64,000 nucleotides of DNA from an uncultured Methanoregula sp. (GTDB taxonomy: Archaea; Halobacteriota; Methanomicrobia; Methanomicrobiales; Methanospirillaceae), in contig NZ_OY763919.1 in NCBI RefSeq assembly GCF_963667735.1, positions 2,543,539 to 2,607,538 of the forward strand, in the 5' to 3' direction. The notes beneath the pieces were generated by a model. The model ran no database searches, was not told where the DNA came from, and was given only the letters and a program-made list of their open reading frames with translations. A program made the translations under genes and the position numbers. Below are positions 9,687-18,622 of the stretch, piece after piece (within the stretch, counting starts at the first letter, position 1; each line of letters opens with the position of its first letter).

Positions 9687-10396
9687 TCCGGGTGCCGTTC
9701 CATTTCCGCGAAACATTTGCAACGATCCTTGCGGACGATCCGGCTCATGTTGCAGCAGCGAAAGCCGGTATCCTTGCTGCCCGGCAGGACCTGGAGGCAT
9801 TCATCGCCCGCGATCCCTTTTTTGCATCAACGTTCGATCCGTACGAACCGGATTCGGATATCGTAATCATCAGGAGAATGGCAGAGGCTGCAAGGAAAGC
9901 CGGTGTCGGCCCGATGGCGGCAGTAGCCGGGGCCATTGCATGGGCCGGTGTTGAATCCATGCGGGACGCGGGGGCTCGTTTCGGCGTAATCGATAACGGG
10001 GGAGATATTGCTCTTGTCTCGGATCGCCCGGTCCGGGTCGGCGTCCATGCCGGGGCATCTCCGCTCTCCAATCATATCGCATTCGTCGTCCCCCCCACAG
10101 AAGGAATTTTTGGCATCTGCACATCCTCGGCAACGGTCGGGCCTTCAATCTCGTTCGGAATGGCTGATGCCGTGACCATTTTCGCGCAGGATGTTGCGCT
10201 TGCCGATGCCTGGGCAACGGCGGTCTGCAACCAGCTCCGGCCGGAGGATCATTCGGTTCTTGAATGCCTGGATCCCGGTGAGGTGAACGGGGTGTTTGCC
10301 ATCATGGGCGAACAGGTTGTCCGCTGGGGAAATCTTCCGCCGCTGTACAACGCGGAGGTGGATGAGCAGCTGATAAGTGCCGGGGACCGGCTCTGA
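9683..10396 (+). CDS. UPF0280 (COG2122) ApbE-like protein
   Basis: A 237-aa protein of the UPF0280 family, distantly related to ApbE flavin transferases. Recognisable parts are GPMAAVAGAIAWAG, DNGGDIAL and the SSATVGPS/MADAVTIFA region. Genetic work in methanogens has linked this family to homocysteine synthesis together with the DUF39 and NIL-ferredoxin proteins, and the 4-base overlap with the ferredoxin gene agrees. The precise reaction is not known. The operon probably ends here, about 70 bases before the thioredoxin-like gene. Confidence 0.9.
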   Translation: MIRVPFHFRETFATILADDPAHVAAAKAGILAARQDLEAFIARDPFFASTFDPYEPDSDIVIIRRMAEAARKAGVGPMAAVAGAIAWAGVESMRDAGARFGVIDNGGDIALVSDRPVRVGVHAGASPLSNHIAFVVPPTEGIFGICTSSATVGPSISFGMADAVTIFAQDVALADAWATAVCNQLRPEDHSVLECLDPGEVNGVFAIMGEQVVRWGNLPPLYNAEVDEQLISAGDRL

Positions 10397-10468
10397 ACAG
10401 GTTGTTGTCAGGGCCCGGTAACAAACTATATCATCTGTTTTTTCATATTCCTGCTTGGCAGGTGAAGA

Positions 10469-10936
10469 ATGGCAGAAAACCCGGAGGGAAAAAATATCCA
10501 GCTCCTTTCAGAGAAGGATGCAGGCAGTACTGCACAGCAGGACCGGCCGGCAACAGTACCTGATGAGGCTGACGACCGGACCTGGGAGCGGATCGTTGAA
10601 AAGTCAAAAAATCCCGTGGCAGTTATGTTCTATTCACCCGCCTGCTCGTTCTGCCACCAGATGGATCCGTATTTCGCGAAGTATGCCGGTGACTATAATA
10701 ATTCAGTTCTCTTTGTCCGGCTCAATATCCAGTCAGACCCGTGGACAGCCGAGCGGTACGGGGTCCGGAGCATCCCGACATTCAAGTTCTTCTGTGAGGG
10801 AAAGCCGGTCCAGGAAATAGTCGGTGCGGTGCACCCGGCCCTTTTGAAAAAAATGATCGATGACGTGCTGCTTCACGGAAAGGAATGTGCAAAGAATTCA
10901 ACCCGGATAGATTATGATATCACCGGGTACGGGTAA
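10469..10936 (+). CDS. Thioredoxin-fold protein with CSFC active site
   Basis: A 155-aa cytoplasmic protein with a thioredoxin fold. A polar N-terminal tail of about 40 residues precedes the fold. The redox site reads YSPACSFCHQMDP, a CxxC with Ser-Phe between the cysteines instead of the usual Gly-Pro. The cis-Pro loop (GVRSIPTFKFF) is present. It should make or break disulfides, or act as a reductant for a partner. It follows the homocysteine operon on the same strand but with its own leader of about 70 bases, so a link is only possible. It converges with malic enzyme, with 31 bases between stops. Confidence 0.88.
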   Translation: MAENPEGKNIQLLSEKDAGSTAQQDRPATVPDEADDRTWERIVEKSKNPVAVMFYSPACSFCHQMDPYFAKYAGDYNNSVLFVRLNIQSDPWTAERYGVRSIPTFKFFCEGKPVQEIVGAVHPALLKKMIDDVLLHGKECAKNSTRIDYDITGYG

Positions 10937-10967
10937 ATGGTTTTTCCGGGAGGGTGCAGGTGATCGT

Positions 10968-12185
10968 TCAGTCCATCGGGCGACTGCACCCGGATTGCAC
11001 GGCAGCTTCGGCCACCGCTTTTGCAACCGCTTTTGTCACGCCCTTATCCAGGATATCGGGCATGATACATTCCCGCGTGGGCTTTTTCACGTAATCGGCT
11101 ATCGCATGGGCAGCGGCGATCTTCATCTCATCGGAGATTCTCGTTGCCCGGGCATCCAGGGCCCCGCGGAATATTCCCGGGAAACCGAGCACATTATTGA
11201 TCTGGTTGGGAAAATCGCTGCGGCCGGTCCCGACCACCGCAGCTCCTGCGTTCTTCGCTGCATCCGGCCAGATCTCCGGAACCGGGTTTGCCATGGCAAA
11301 GACGATCGCATCCCGGTTCATTGACCGTACCATCTCTTCCGTGATAACTCCCGGTGAAGAGACACCGATAACTACATCGGCCCCGTTCAATGCGTCTGCA
11401 AGGGATCCAGAAAGTGCAGGCTTGTTCGTCTCTTCGGCAATGATGAACTTGTATTTGTTCCGGTAAAGTCCCTCCCGCCCCCGGAATATCGTTCCCTGCG
11501 TATCGCAGACAACGATCTCGTTGACCATGGTACAGACACTGGGATCGTACCCGATGCATTTGAGGAGCCGGGTTATAGCAAACCCGGCAGCCCCGGCGCC
11601 ACAGATTACGATATTGAGATCCGTGAACTTTTTCCGGGTAACCCTGCAGGCATTGAGAAGGGCTCCGAGAACAACGACCGCGGTGCCGTGCTGGTCGTCA
11701 TGCATGACCGGTATACCCAGATCCTGCAGCGCGTCCTCGACTTCGAAACATTTCGGTGCAGCAATATCCTCAAGATTGATCCCGCCAAAGACTGGCGCGA
11801 TATTCCTGACCTGGTCAACAAAATCCGAATCAAACTTTTCAAAACAGATAGGAAATGCATCGATGCCGGCAAATTCTTTGAAGAGAATGGCCTTTCCCTC
11901 CATGACCGGGATTGCTGCGTATCCCCCGATATTCCCCAGCCCAAGCACAGCCGATCCATCCGTTACGATTGCAATGGTATTGGCTTTGAGCGTATACCGG
12001 TAAGCAAGATTCTTGTTCTTTGAAATTTTCCGGCAGACTTCGGCGACACCCGGCGTATATGCAAGGGAGAGATCGTGCCGGTTCCTCAAGGGAACTTTTG
12101 AACGGATCTCCAGTTTCCCATGATGTCGTGCATGCAGGGCAAGGGCTTCTTGGTAGATATCATCGCTTCCCGGGGAAAATGCCAT
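10968..12185 (-). CDS. Malic enzyme, NAD(P)-dependent
   Basis: Oxidative decarboxylation of malate to pyruvate and CO2 with NAD(P). The protein is 405 aa, the short prokaryotic form without a phosphotransacetylase tail. The N-terminal catalytic domain has LAYTPGVAEVC, the metal-binding region (EDIAAPKCFEVE) and HDDQHGTA. The NAD domain carries the GAGAAGFA dinucleotide motif and SSPGVITEEMV, then FAMANPVPE. The start at 12185 gives the family-typical N-terminus. It is monocistronic, divergent from the ECF transporter operon and convergent with the thioredoxin-like gene. NAD versus NADP preference cannot be told from the sequence alone. Confidence 0.95.
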   Translation of the reverse strand: MAFSPGSDDIYQEALALHARHHGKLEIRSKVPLRNRHDLSLAYTPGVAEVCRKISKNKNLAYRYTLKANTIAIVTDGSAVLGLGNIGGYAAIPVMEGKAILFKEFAGIDAFPICFEKFDSDFVDQVRNIAPVFGGINLEDIAAPKCFEVEDALQDLGIPVMHDDQHGTAVVVLGALLNACRVTRKKFTDLNIVICGAGAAGFAITRLLKCIGYDPSVCTMVNEIVVCDTQGTIFRGREGLYRNKYKFIIAEETNKPALSGSLADALNGADVVIGVSSPGVITEEMVRSMNRDAIVFAMANPVPEIWPDAAKNAGAAVVGTGRSDFPNQINNVLGFPGIFRGALDARATRISDEMKIAAAHAIADYVKKPTRECIMPDILDKGVTKAVAKAVAEAAVQSGCSRPMD

Positions 12186-12331
12186 TGCAGGAACTCCTTA
12201 TACGTGAGAGCGATGGGGCAGGCAATTAAGTTAGTGGTCGGACAGATATGTTCCGACTGAGCATTTTCACGGGGCTTAATAAGTTACATTTTAATACACC
12301 AATGAACAAAAATATACATCAAGGTATACTA

Positions 12332-12352
12332 AATGGACATAACTGGTCCATT
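12332..12352. promoter_or_regulatory. Inverted repeat before ECF transporter operon (candidate operator)
   Basis: AATGGAC at 12332-12338 is matched by GTCCATT at 12346-12352, a perfect 7-base inverted repeat with a 7-base spacer, 43-63 bases before the start of the S component. The placement suits a repressor site. Confidence 0.4.
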
Positions 12353-12394
12353 CAGAAGAAAAATACCCGGTTACCAACAGATTACGTGATTACC

Positions 12395-12922
12395 ATGAAG
12401 TCAAAAGATATTGCCATTGTCGGAATCCTGCTCGCCATCGGTGCCATCCTCCGGTACTTCCTTGCGATGCTCCACACGCCCTTGACCCCGAACATGATCA
12501 TCGCATTCTACTGTCTTGCGATCATCCTGATCCGGCCGAAGCTTCTCGAAGCCCTCGGGATCGGCCTGGTGGCCGGAGTATTATCCATGCTTATATCGAG
12601 TTCGATGTTTCCGCCGGCAAATATCATCAGCGAACCGGTTGGGGCCCTTGTCTGTTTCGGACTCTATGCCGTGCTCCGCGAACGGACCCGGTTCGCCCCG
12701 AGTGCAACTACCTTTGTTGCAACACTTGCAAGCGGATTTACGTTTGCCGCACTCGCGATCATCGCCATCGGCGCTACCTATCTGGCCAAGTACAACGGCG
12801 ACCTGATGGCATTTGTTGTGGTCTTTGTCCCGATCGTAGTCATAACGGCAGTTTTTAATGCAATCGTTGTTCAGTTCCTCTACATCCCTTCCAGCAGGGT
12901 GCTTCTTAGAGGACAGGAATGA
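12395..12922 (+). CDS. ECF transporter S component, TrpP-like
   Basis: A 175-aa integral membrane protein with about five or six hydrophobic segments, acting as the substrate-binding subunit of an energy-coupling-factor transporter. The segment TPNMIIAFYCLAIIL, followed later by PPANIISEPVGALVCF, resembles the TrpP (tryptophan-type) S component family, so an aromatic amino acid or a related small molecule is the best guess. Start choice: the ATG at 12395 (MKSKDIAIVG) begins the first membrane segment. The frame is open further upstream, but that extension crosses the promoter and inverted repeat. The stop overlaps the ATPase start, so the operon is S component, double ATPase, EcfT. Confidence 0.8.
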   Translation: MKSKDIAIVGILLAIGAILRYFLAMLHTPLTPNMIIAFYCLAIILIRPKLLEALGIGLVAGVLSMLISSSMFPPANIISEPVGALVCFGLYAVLRERTRFAPSATTFVATLASGFTFAALAIIAIGATYLAKYNGDLMAFVVVFVPIVVITAVFNAIVVQFLYIPSSRVLLRGQE

Positions 12923-14349
12923 TCGAGCTTACCAACGTCAGTTACACCTATCCACACGCGGTTCAGCCGGCTCTGGACCGCATCTCCCTTTCTCTTGAAA
13001 AAGGCCGGTGCGTTATGGTTACCGGACCTTCCGGGGCCGGAAAGACGTCGCTCTGTCTTGCAGCGTCGGGGATCCTGCATCACGAGTACGGTGGGAAGAA
13101 AGAAGGGACCGTGATCGTCGACAAAAAGAATGTGGCAGAATACAGCACTCTCTCGGAACTTGCGCAGAATGTCGGGGTTGTCTTTGACGATCCCGAAGCC
13201 CAGATGATCTTCACTACCGTTGAGGAGGAGATCCTGTCGGCTCTTGAGCACCGGGGCCTTTCTGCAAATGTCATCGAGGAGCGCCTGGCCGAGATCATAA
13301 GGACAACGTACCTGGAAAATCTCAAGGACCGATCCCCCCACAACCTCTCCGGGGGCCAGAAGCAGCGCGTTGCTCTTGCGGCCACCCTTGCCCTTGGCAA
13401 CGAGATCCTCATCCTTGACGAGCCAACTTCGGAACTGGATGAACATGCAACCCGGCGGATTGCCGATATCCTGGCCGGGCTCAAACGCCAGGGAAAGACA
13501 ATCCTGCTCATCGAACATAAATTCCATCATTTCCAGGATATGGTTGATACGCTTGTCATCCTGGAAAACGGGGCCATCACGGCAACGGGTATTCCAGGGC
13601 AGGTCCTGAAAGACGATCGGATCCGGGGCATGGTCTCCATGGATTTCTCCACGATCCGCAAGGTCAAATCATTGGCAAAAGAGAGCGAGCCTATCATCTC
13701 GGTACAGGATCTCACATACTCTTACGGGGAGGTTCTGGCCCTGAAGGGAATCAACCTGTCCATCCGCAGGGGCGAATTCATCGCGATTGTGGGGGAGAAC
13801 GGATCGGGAAAGACAACCCTGGTCAAACATTTCAACCGGCTCCTGTCCCCGACCAGCGGCAACGTGATCGTGAATGGGAAGAATACGAGGGACTGCACCA
13901 TCGCGACCCTTGCCCGTGATGTTGGCCTGGTCTTCCAGAACCCGGATCATATGTTCTTTGCCGATACCGTCCGGGAAGAGATCGCCTATGGGGTAAAAAA
14001 CCTGAACATCGGGAACCAGGACGCGGTCATCGATTCGGCGATCAATGATGCCGGGCTGTCAGGATCCTCAGCACTCTATCCACGATGGCTCTCGCGGGGA
14101 GAACGGCAGCGGCTTGCCATTGCCTGCGTTGTTGCCATGCAGCCCGGCGTCATCGTCCTGGATGAACCCACAACCGGTCTGGACGGGTATGAGTCCCGCC
14201 TTGTCATAGACATGCTCAAGACTCTCCAGGAGAAAGGCCACACCATCATCATCATAACGCACAACAAAGAGATCGCAGAACATTGCGCAGATCGCGTCAT
14301 CCTGATGGAGAACGGGCGTATCGTTTCCGATACAGCGGGGGGTGCCTGA
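12919..14349 (+). CDS. ECF transporter double ATPase (two fused ABC domains)
   Basis: A 476-aa cytoplasmic protein with two complete ABC ATPase domains, equivalent to EcfA1 plus EcfA2 in one chain. Domain 1 (about 1-245): Walker A GPSGAGKTS, signature LSGGQKQR, Walker B ILILDEPTS. Domain 2 (about 255-476): Walker A GENGSGKTT, variant signature LSRGERQR, Walker B VIVLDEPTTG. It powers uptake through EcfT and the S component. It overlaps the upstream gene by 4 bases, and the next gene starts directly after its stop. The signature of domain 2 has Arg in place of the first Gly, common in fused ECF ATPases. Confidence 0.93.
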   Translation: MIELTNVSYTYPHAVQPALDRISLSLEKGRCVMVTGPSGAGKTSLCLAASGILHHEYGGKKEGTVIVDKKNVAEYSTLSELAQNVGVVFDDPEAQMIFTTVEEEILSALEHRGLSANVIEERLAEIIRTTYLENLKDRSPHNLSGGQKQRVALAATLALGNEILILDEPTSELDEHATRRIADILAGLKRQGKTILLIEHKFHHFQDMVDTLVILENGAITATGIPGQVLKDDRIRGMVSMDFSTIRKVKSLAKESEPIISVQDLTYSYGEVLALKGINLSIRRGEFIAIVGENGSGKTTLVKHFNRLLSPTSGNVIVNGKNTRDCTIATLARDVGLVFQNPDHMFFADTVREEIAYGVKNLNIGNQDAVIDSAINDAGLSGSSALYPRWLSRGERQRLAIACVVAMQPGVIVLDEPTTGLDGYESRLVIDMLKTLQEKGHTIIIITHNKEIAEHCADRVILMENGRIVSDTAGGA

Positions 14350-15144
14350 ATGGCTGAGATCCTCCAGTACGTACACAAGGACGCCTTTTTGCACCGGCTC
14401 CACCCGTACACCAAGATCTTCTTCATCATCATCGTCTCCCTCATGGCCATCATCGCCACCGACATCCCGTTCCTCATCCTCATGGTAATAGCCATGCTCG
14501 CGTTTGCGGCATACGGGGAGCTCCTGAAAGAGTCGCTCCAGCAGCTCAAACTGATCCTGCTGATGAGCGTGATCTTCATCCTCATAACAGTCATCACGAT
14601 GCCAAACGGGGAGACGATCGCGTATATCATCCCGCAGGGTGTTCCGATCATCGGGGGATCAATTCCCATCACCATGGGCGGGCTCATGATCGGCGTTGTT
14701 CTCACGCTCCGCTTCATGATCCTGATCTTCGCCTTCCAGCTCTTCCTTATCTCAACGCAGCCCCGGGATATCGTCCATGCAATGGAGAGAATACACCTCC
14801 CCATTGATTACATTCTGATGTTCATCATTGCACTCCGGTTTATCCCGACCCTCCAGATCGAGGGACAGCGGATTCATGAGGCCCAGCTTGCCCGGGGGTT
14901 CAACCCGGGCACCGGGTTTCTCGGGAAGATCCGGAGTGTTGCCCCGATTGTCATTCCCCTGGTCTCCAATGCACTCCTCCGGTCAAATGTGCTCGGCCTC
15001 ACTATCGATATGAGGGGATACCGGACCGGCAAGCGGACGCATGTCCGCGAACGAGTATTTCTCCGGGGAGATTATGCGGTGATGGGGGTACTCATTGTTG
15101 CCAGCGGAGGATTTGTCATCCTCTTCCTGGGCCGGATGGTATGA
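14350..15144 (+). CDS. ecfT: ECF transporter transmembrane component EcfT
   Basis: A 264-aa membrane coupling protein with about five or six hydrophobic segments. Two short Ala/Met-Arg-Gly motifs characteristic of EcfT are visible (LARGF near residue 181 and DMRGY near 221); these contact the ATPases. The ATG follows the ATPase stop without a gap, so all three transporter genes are translated together. With a dedicated S component in the operon, this looks like a group I (single-substrate) ECF system. Confidence 0.92.
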   Translation: MAEILQYVHKDAFLHRLHPYTKIFFIIIVSLMAIIATDIPFLILMVIAMLAFAAYGELLKESLQQLKLILLMSVIFILITVITMPNGETIAYIIPQGVPIIGGSIPITMGGLMIGVVLTLRFMILIFAFQLFLISTQPRDIVHAMERIHLPIDYILMFIIALRFIPTLQIEGQRIHEAQLARGFNPGTGFLGKIRSVAPIVIPLVSNALLRSNVLGLTIDMRGYRTGKRTHVRERVFLRGDYAVMGVLIVASGGFVILFLGRMV

Positions 15145-15160
15145 ACGACAGTCAACCCTT

Positions 15161-15175
15161 CTCCTCTTTTTATTA
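15161..15175 (+). terminator. T-rich terminator after ECF operon
   Basis: A pyrimidine/T run (CTCCTCTTTTTATTA) lies 17 bases after the ecfT stop, of the type used by archaeal RNA polymerase. Confidence 0.45.
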
Positions 15176-15356
15176 ATTTACAAAACGGTTCTCGATTGAG
15201 TTATCGGGTTCTGCCGGGTAGCACGGATCCATACTTTTTTTGGGGTTACGCATCGTCTGCTGCAAGGTTCACGGATATCACCTCAACGGAAGAGTTATCG
15301 AAGACCATTTACAACAGAAATACAAACCGGATGAACCAGAAACATGAAAAGAAAAG

Positions 15357-15428
15357 CGCCCCGGCCGGGACTTGAACCCGGGTCAAAAGCTCCGCAGGCT
15401 TCTAGGATGTCCACTACCCCACCGGGAC
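15357..15428 (-). tRNA. tRNA-Arg (anticodon GCG)
   Basis: A 72-base cloverleaf on the minus strand. The acceptor stem GTCCCGG pairs with CCGGGGC (one G-T), with discriminator G. The anticodon stem GAAGC/GCTTT encloses loop CTGCGGA, giving anticodon GCG (reads CGC/CGU). The T stem CCGGG/CCCGG encloses TTCAAGT. The D loop keeps an A at position 20, an arginine identity base. CCA is not encoded and no intron is present. Confidence 0.92.
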
Positions 15429-15494
15429 GCGGGATGACTGCCTGCCTTATTTACAACGTTCTCATCGCATAAATACCTCACCGCAAAACAGCCC

Positions 15495-16289
15495 CTACCA
15501 GGATTTCGAGGGAGCCTGGGTGGAGGTTGTCGTGGGAACGGTTACGGCGGGGATAGTATTGGCTCCGAAACTCTGGGGATATATACATTCGGTCCCGGGA
15601 GAAACCGTATCATTTTGAAAATTTCCAACCGGTTTTACCCATATAGTGATGACACCGGCGAGTTTATATCCGCCAATTTCGATGAGCAGGTCATCCGGTT
15701 TCCAGACCTTGATGGTCTTTTTCATGTACTGTTCGTACCCTTTTCCAAAACCATCCTGGGTATAGATGGTACCGGTTGTCCGGTTCCGGACGGTAATTTC
15801 AAGATAGGCCATGGGATCTACGTATTTGTAAGATCCAGACTCGCTCTGGTCTGAATATTTTTTAATTACACCACGGGTTCCTGAAACATACGTGACATCA
15901 GTGAGACTGTAATTAATATACATCGGGGGATTTTTTAAGTTGAATTGCTCTGCAATTTTTTTAATCTCCGTTGTAGTATCGAAATTGGCGGTATAAATCC
16001 GGCAAACCCGGTCCCGGGGATCAGGTGTGGGTTGGGTCAAAGGATAGGAATAGGAGGGAGGAATTGTGGTCCGCGTTGGAAACGGTGTGGCAGGAGTCAG
16101 GTAACTTCCCGTTTGAGGTGTCGGCTGGATCACAACGGATGGAGTATCAGCGGGGGTCTGGTACTGAGACGACCTTTCGTCAATGATGGTGGAGACAGGA
16201 GTTTCTTTTGGCGGTGTAATGCATCCGGACAGCACACTAAATAACAGGGTGATTATGAGTAATCCGGCATATGCATACCGACATTTCAT
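15495..16289 (-). CDS. Predicted lipoprotein, unknown function
   Basis: A 264-aa exported protein. A short positively charged start and hydrophobic stretch end in a lipobox (SVLSGC, Cys23), so the mature protein is probably lipid-anchored outside the cell. A Pro/Thr-rich linker (about 25-100) leads to a globular domain of about 140 residues with no family I recognise, then a Thr/Val-rich tail. The Cys residues at DRVCRIYT and GTECIYP could pair. It lies between the tRNA-Arg gene and a 626-base gap, with no clear operon partner. Confidence 0.75.
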   Translation of the reverse strand: MKCRYAYAGLLIITLLFSVLSGCITPPKETPVSTIIDERSSQYQTPADTPSVVIQPTPQTGSYLTPATPFPTRTTIPPSYSYPLTQPTPDPRDRVCRIYTANFDTTTEIKKIAEQFNLKNPPMYINYSLTDVTYVSGTRGVIKKYSDQSESGSYKYVDPMAYLEITVRNRTTGTIYTQDGFGKGYEQYMKKTIKVWKPDDLLIEIGGYKLAGVITIWVKPVGNFQNDTVSPGTECIYPQSFGANTIPAVTVPTTTSTQAPSKSW

Positions 16290-16890
16290 TAGGGTATGTA
16301 AGACACATCAGGATATTAAATTGTTTTTCTTATGGCCGCGATTTCGCGCCAAACACTCTTTCAGCCTCGGATAGAAGAGCATCCCATAAATCCGGGCTGG
16401 AAATACCGGTTGGAAATTATTCCAGAGAGGGAAAAAAACCCAAAATTATTCCGGAAATTAAGAGAGAGAAGCCAGACCGGTCAGGGAATGCACATGACAC
16501 GTATCCCCGAAATTACAAGGGAGAACGGATCCGATTGTAGATCATTTTTCAGACGATACAGATTTCTGTCACCGATCCTGAACCCCTTTTGCGAGCGAGA
16601 ATACTGCCCACACCATTCACTCATTTCGGATAACCCCCACAGAACAGTCATTCTGATTTATGTCAACCATCCTATGCGCGGGGCAAGGAAAAGTTCTGAA
16701 AAGACGGACATAGTATAAATATTTCTGGTATTTACGATACATACTAACAATACATATTTTTAATATCTGCCTCCAACCTGTGATAATAAAAAAATGAAAA
16801 ATAATCCACGCCCGCGATCGTACCGTACCATCAGGATGAGCAGACAGGCGTATAAAGTATCCAACCCAATGTAAATGACTACAAATCAGG
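16290..16890. other. Intergenic region without a supported gene
   Basis: About 600 bases between divergent surface-protein genes. The open frames here lack ribosome sites and recognisable motifs, so I call no gene. The part after 16700 is AT-rich with several TATA-like stretches, consistent with promoters for both neighbours. Confidence 0.5.
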
Positions 16891-16898
16891 TATAAATC
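16891..16898 (+). promoter_or_regulatory. TATA box for the surface protein gene, probable leaderless start
   Basis: TATAAATC at 16891-16898 lies about 20-25 bases before the ATG at 16916, and no Shine-Dalgarno sequence precedes it, so the transcript probably begins near the start codon. Confidence 0.5.
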
Positions 16899-16915
16899 AG
16901 AACGGGGTTCAACAG

Positions 16916-18211
16916 ATGATATCGTACAGTAGATTTTCCCTTATTTTATTGATTATTTCTATGTGTCTGATCGCTCCTGCAATGGCAGGAACGAAATATA
17001 CTGCCGGAAGTCCCGAACTTTCAGCATATATCTCCGGGGCCAATGAATTCACTCCCGGAAAAGATGTATCGCTCGCAATGGTTGTACAAAATACCGGCCT
17101 CAACGAATACAAGTTTATCAATTCAGGCATCGTTGACCGGGACGATCTTCCCAATACGGCAAAATTCCTTACGGTCTCACTCGGTGCCGGCGATGCACCG
17201 GTCATCATCAAATCGGATCCCCAGATGCTTGGAGATCTGAAGGGTGGTAATAACGCAAATGCCATCTTTTCCATCAAGGTGAAGCCGGATGCTGCAGCTG
17301 GAACATACGATCTTCCCGTTTACCTGAACTACACGTACCTGTATCAGGCAGATCAGTACGGCGTGGACACGATACAGTACCGGTATAAAACAGCAAATGA
17401 GAACCTGACCTTGCCCATCAGGATCAAGCCGGATGTCTCCATCGATGTGCTCTCAGCAACCCCCGAACACGTCAATGTAGGTACTGAAGGGTACATCAAT
17501 ATGAAGATCAAGAATACCGGTTCAGAGAACGGTACAAAATCGATAGTCAAGATCCTGCAGAGCGGAAACAGCCCGATCGTACCAACTGACAGCAGTGTTT
17601 ATATCGGGGATTTCCCCCCGGGAAGCATAGCGGACTGCCGGTACAAAGTATCCGTTACTTCCAATGCCGAGCGGCAGACATACCCGGTGGATGTTGTTGT
17701 AGTGTACCAGAACAAAGAGGGAGATTTTGTTACGTCACGCATCGATACGATCGGTGTTCCGGTGGGGGGCAAAGTCGATTTCAAGATCATCTCAGCACCT
17801 CCCGAACTCAATCCCGGCAACAAGAAAACAATCACAGTTGAATTCCAGAATACCGGGGACACCACGGTGTACAGTGCCCAGGCCCGCATAAGTGCTGTCG
17901 ACCCGTTCACCAGCAACGATGATGTGGCATATCTCGGGGACCTCAAGCCGGGACAGTCCGCAAAAGCGTCCTATATCATCAGTGTCGACCGTAGTGCCAC
18001 GATCAAGGAATACGGCATGGACTCGGAAGTCAGGTACAGGGATGCCCTCGACAACACCTACGTCTCCGACACCATGAAAGTCAAGATCGATGTGACAAGT
18101 CCGGCCGGCATCACAACGATACTGTCCAACCCGATCTACCTCTCGATCCTGGTCGCGGCAATCATCGGTATTGCCTATGCAATTTACCATTACCGGAAGA
18201 AGCAGCAGTAA
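16916..18211 (+). CDS. Secreted, membrane-anchored beta-sandwich surface protein (COG1361-like)
   Basis: A 431-aa cell-surface protein. A signal peptide (about 1-24, cleavage after PAMA) is followed by three or four Ig-like/CARDB-like repeats. Each contains phrases such as VVQNTGLNEYKF, MKIKNTGSENG and VEFQNTGDTTVY, typical of archaeal S-layer-related proteins. A C-terminal membrane helix (ILVAAIIGIAYAIYHY) ends in a basic tail (RKKQQ), which fixes the protein in the cytoplasmic membrane with the repeats outside. In related genomes such proteins often sit near transporters, but here it is alone. A T-rich terminator follows. Confidence 0.82.
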   Translation: MISYSRFSLILLIISMCLIAPAMAGTKYTAGSPELSAYISGANEFTPGKDVSLAMVVQNTGLNEYKFINSGIVDRDDLPNTAKFLTVSLGAGDAPVIIKSDPQMLGDLKGGNNANAIFSIKVKPDAAAGTYDLPVYLNYTYLYQADQYGVDTIQYRYKTANENLTLPIRIKPDVSIDVLSATPEHVNVGTEGYINMKIKNTGSENGTKSIVKILQSGNSPIVPTDSSVYIGDFPPGSIADCRYKVSVTSNAERQTYPVDVVVVYQNKEGDFVTSRIDTIGVPVGGKVDFKIISAPPELNPGNKKTITVEFQNTGDTTVYSAQARISAVDPFTSNDDVAYLGDLKPGQSAKASYIISVDRSATIKEYGMDSEVRYRDALDNTYVSDTMKVKIDVTSPAGITTILSNPIYLSILVAAIIGIAYAIYHYRKKQQ

Positions 18212-18221
18212 TCCTGCAAAC

Positions 18222-18247
18222 ATTTTCTTTATTTTTTGTTTTTACTC
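18222..18247 (+). terminator. T-rich terminator after surface protein gene
   Basis: Several T runs in close succession begin 11 bases after the stop codon, a typical archaeal termination signal. Confidence 0.5.
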
Positions 18248-18454
18248 TTCCCGTGCATGTTCCGGATTCACCGGTTCACATACGAAACCGCATAAAAAAA
18301 TTTAATGCAGCTGCGCCCAACAGATTATGAAAATAATCCGGCGCTGAGCCAAATTCTCTTGCATTGTTTCAGAGGAATGGACGAGATTTTTACACCATCG
18401 TGATGATCCGGTTGATAGGCATTTCACCGGAATACATATTCAGGACAGACAAAA

Positions 18455-18622
18455 ATGGTACTCAACGGGGGAACACAGGTCATGCTTCCGGTTCCCGGGG
18501 CATACAACCGGAACGATGAACCGGTACCAAGACAAAATGCCATGACCGCCTACAATTCCGGCAGCGTTTCTTCGGAAAAGCAAAGTGCCCGTGATTTTTT
18601 CCCGGACCGTGATGCCCCGTGA
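18455..18622 (+). CDS. Small hypothetical protein coupled to the CbiA/CfbB-type gene
   Basis: A 55-codon frame (starts MVLNGGTQVMLPVPGAY, ends FFPDRDAP). Its TGA overlaps the GTG start of the downstream amidase gene (GTGA), which is the arrangement of a translationally coupled gene pair. I recognise no family; the protein is polar with no membrane segment. It could also be a leader peptide that regulates translation of the next gene, or chance. The rest of the gap (18248-18454) holds nothing I can identify. Confidence 0.4.
   Translation: MVLNGGTQVMLPVPGAYNRNDEPVPRQNAMTAYNSGSVSSEKQSARDFFPDRDAP

Noticed and set aside
16332..16718. 128-codon frame in the gap before the surface protein gene
   Set aside because: No motif, no ribosome site, and composition unlike coding DNA.
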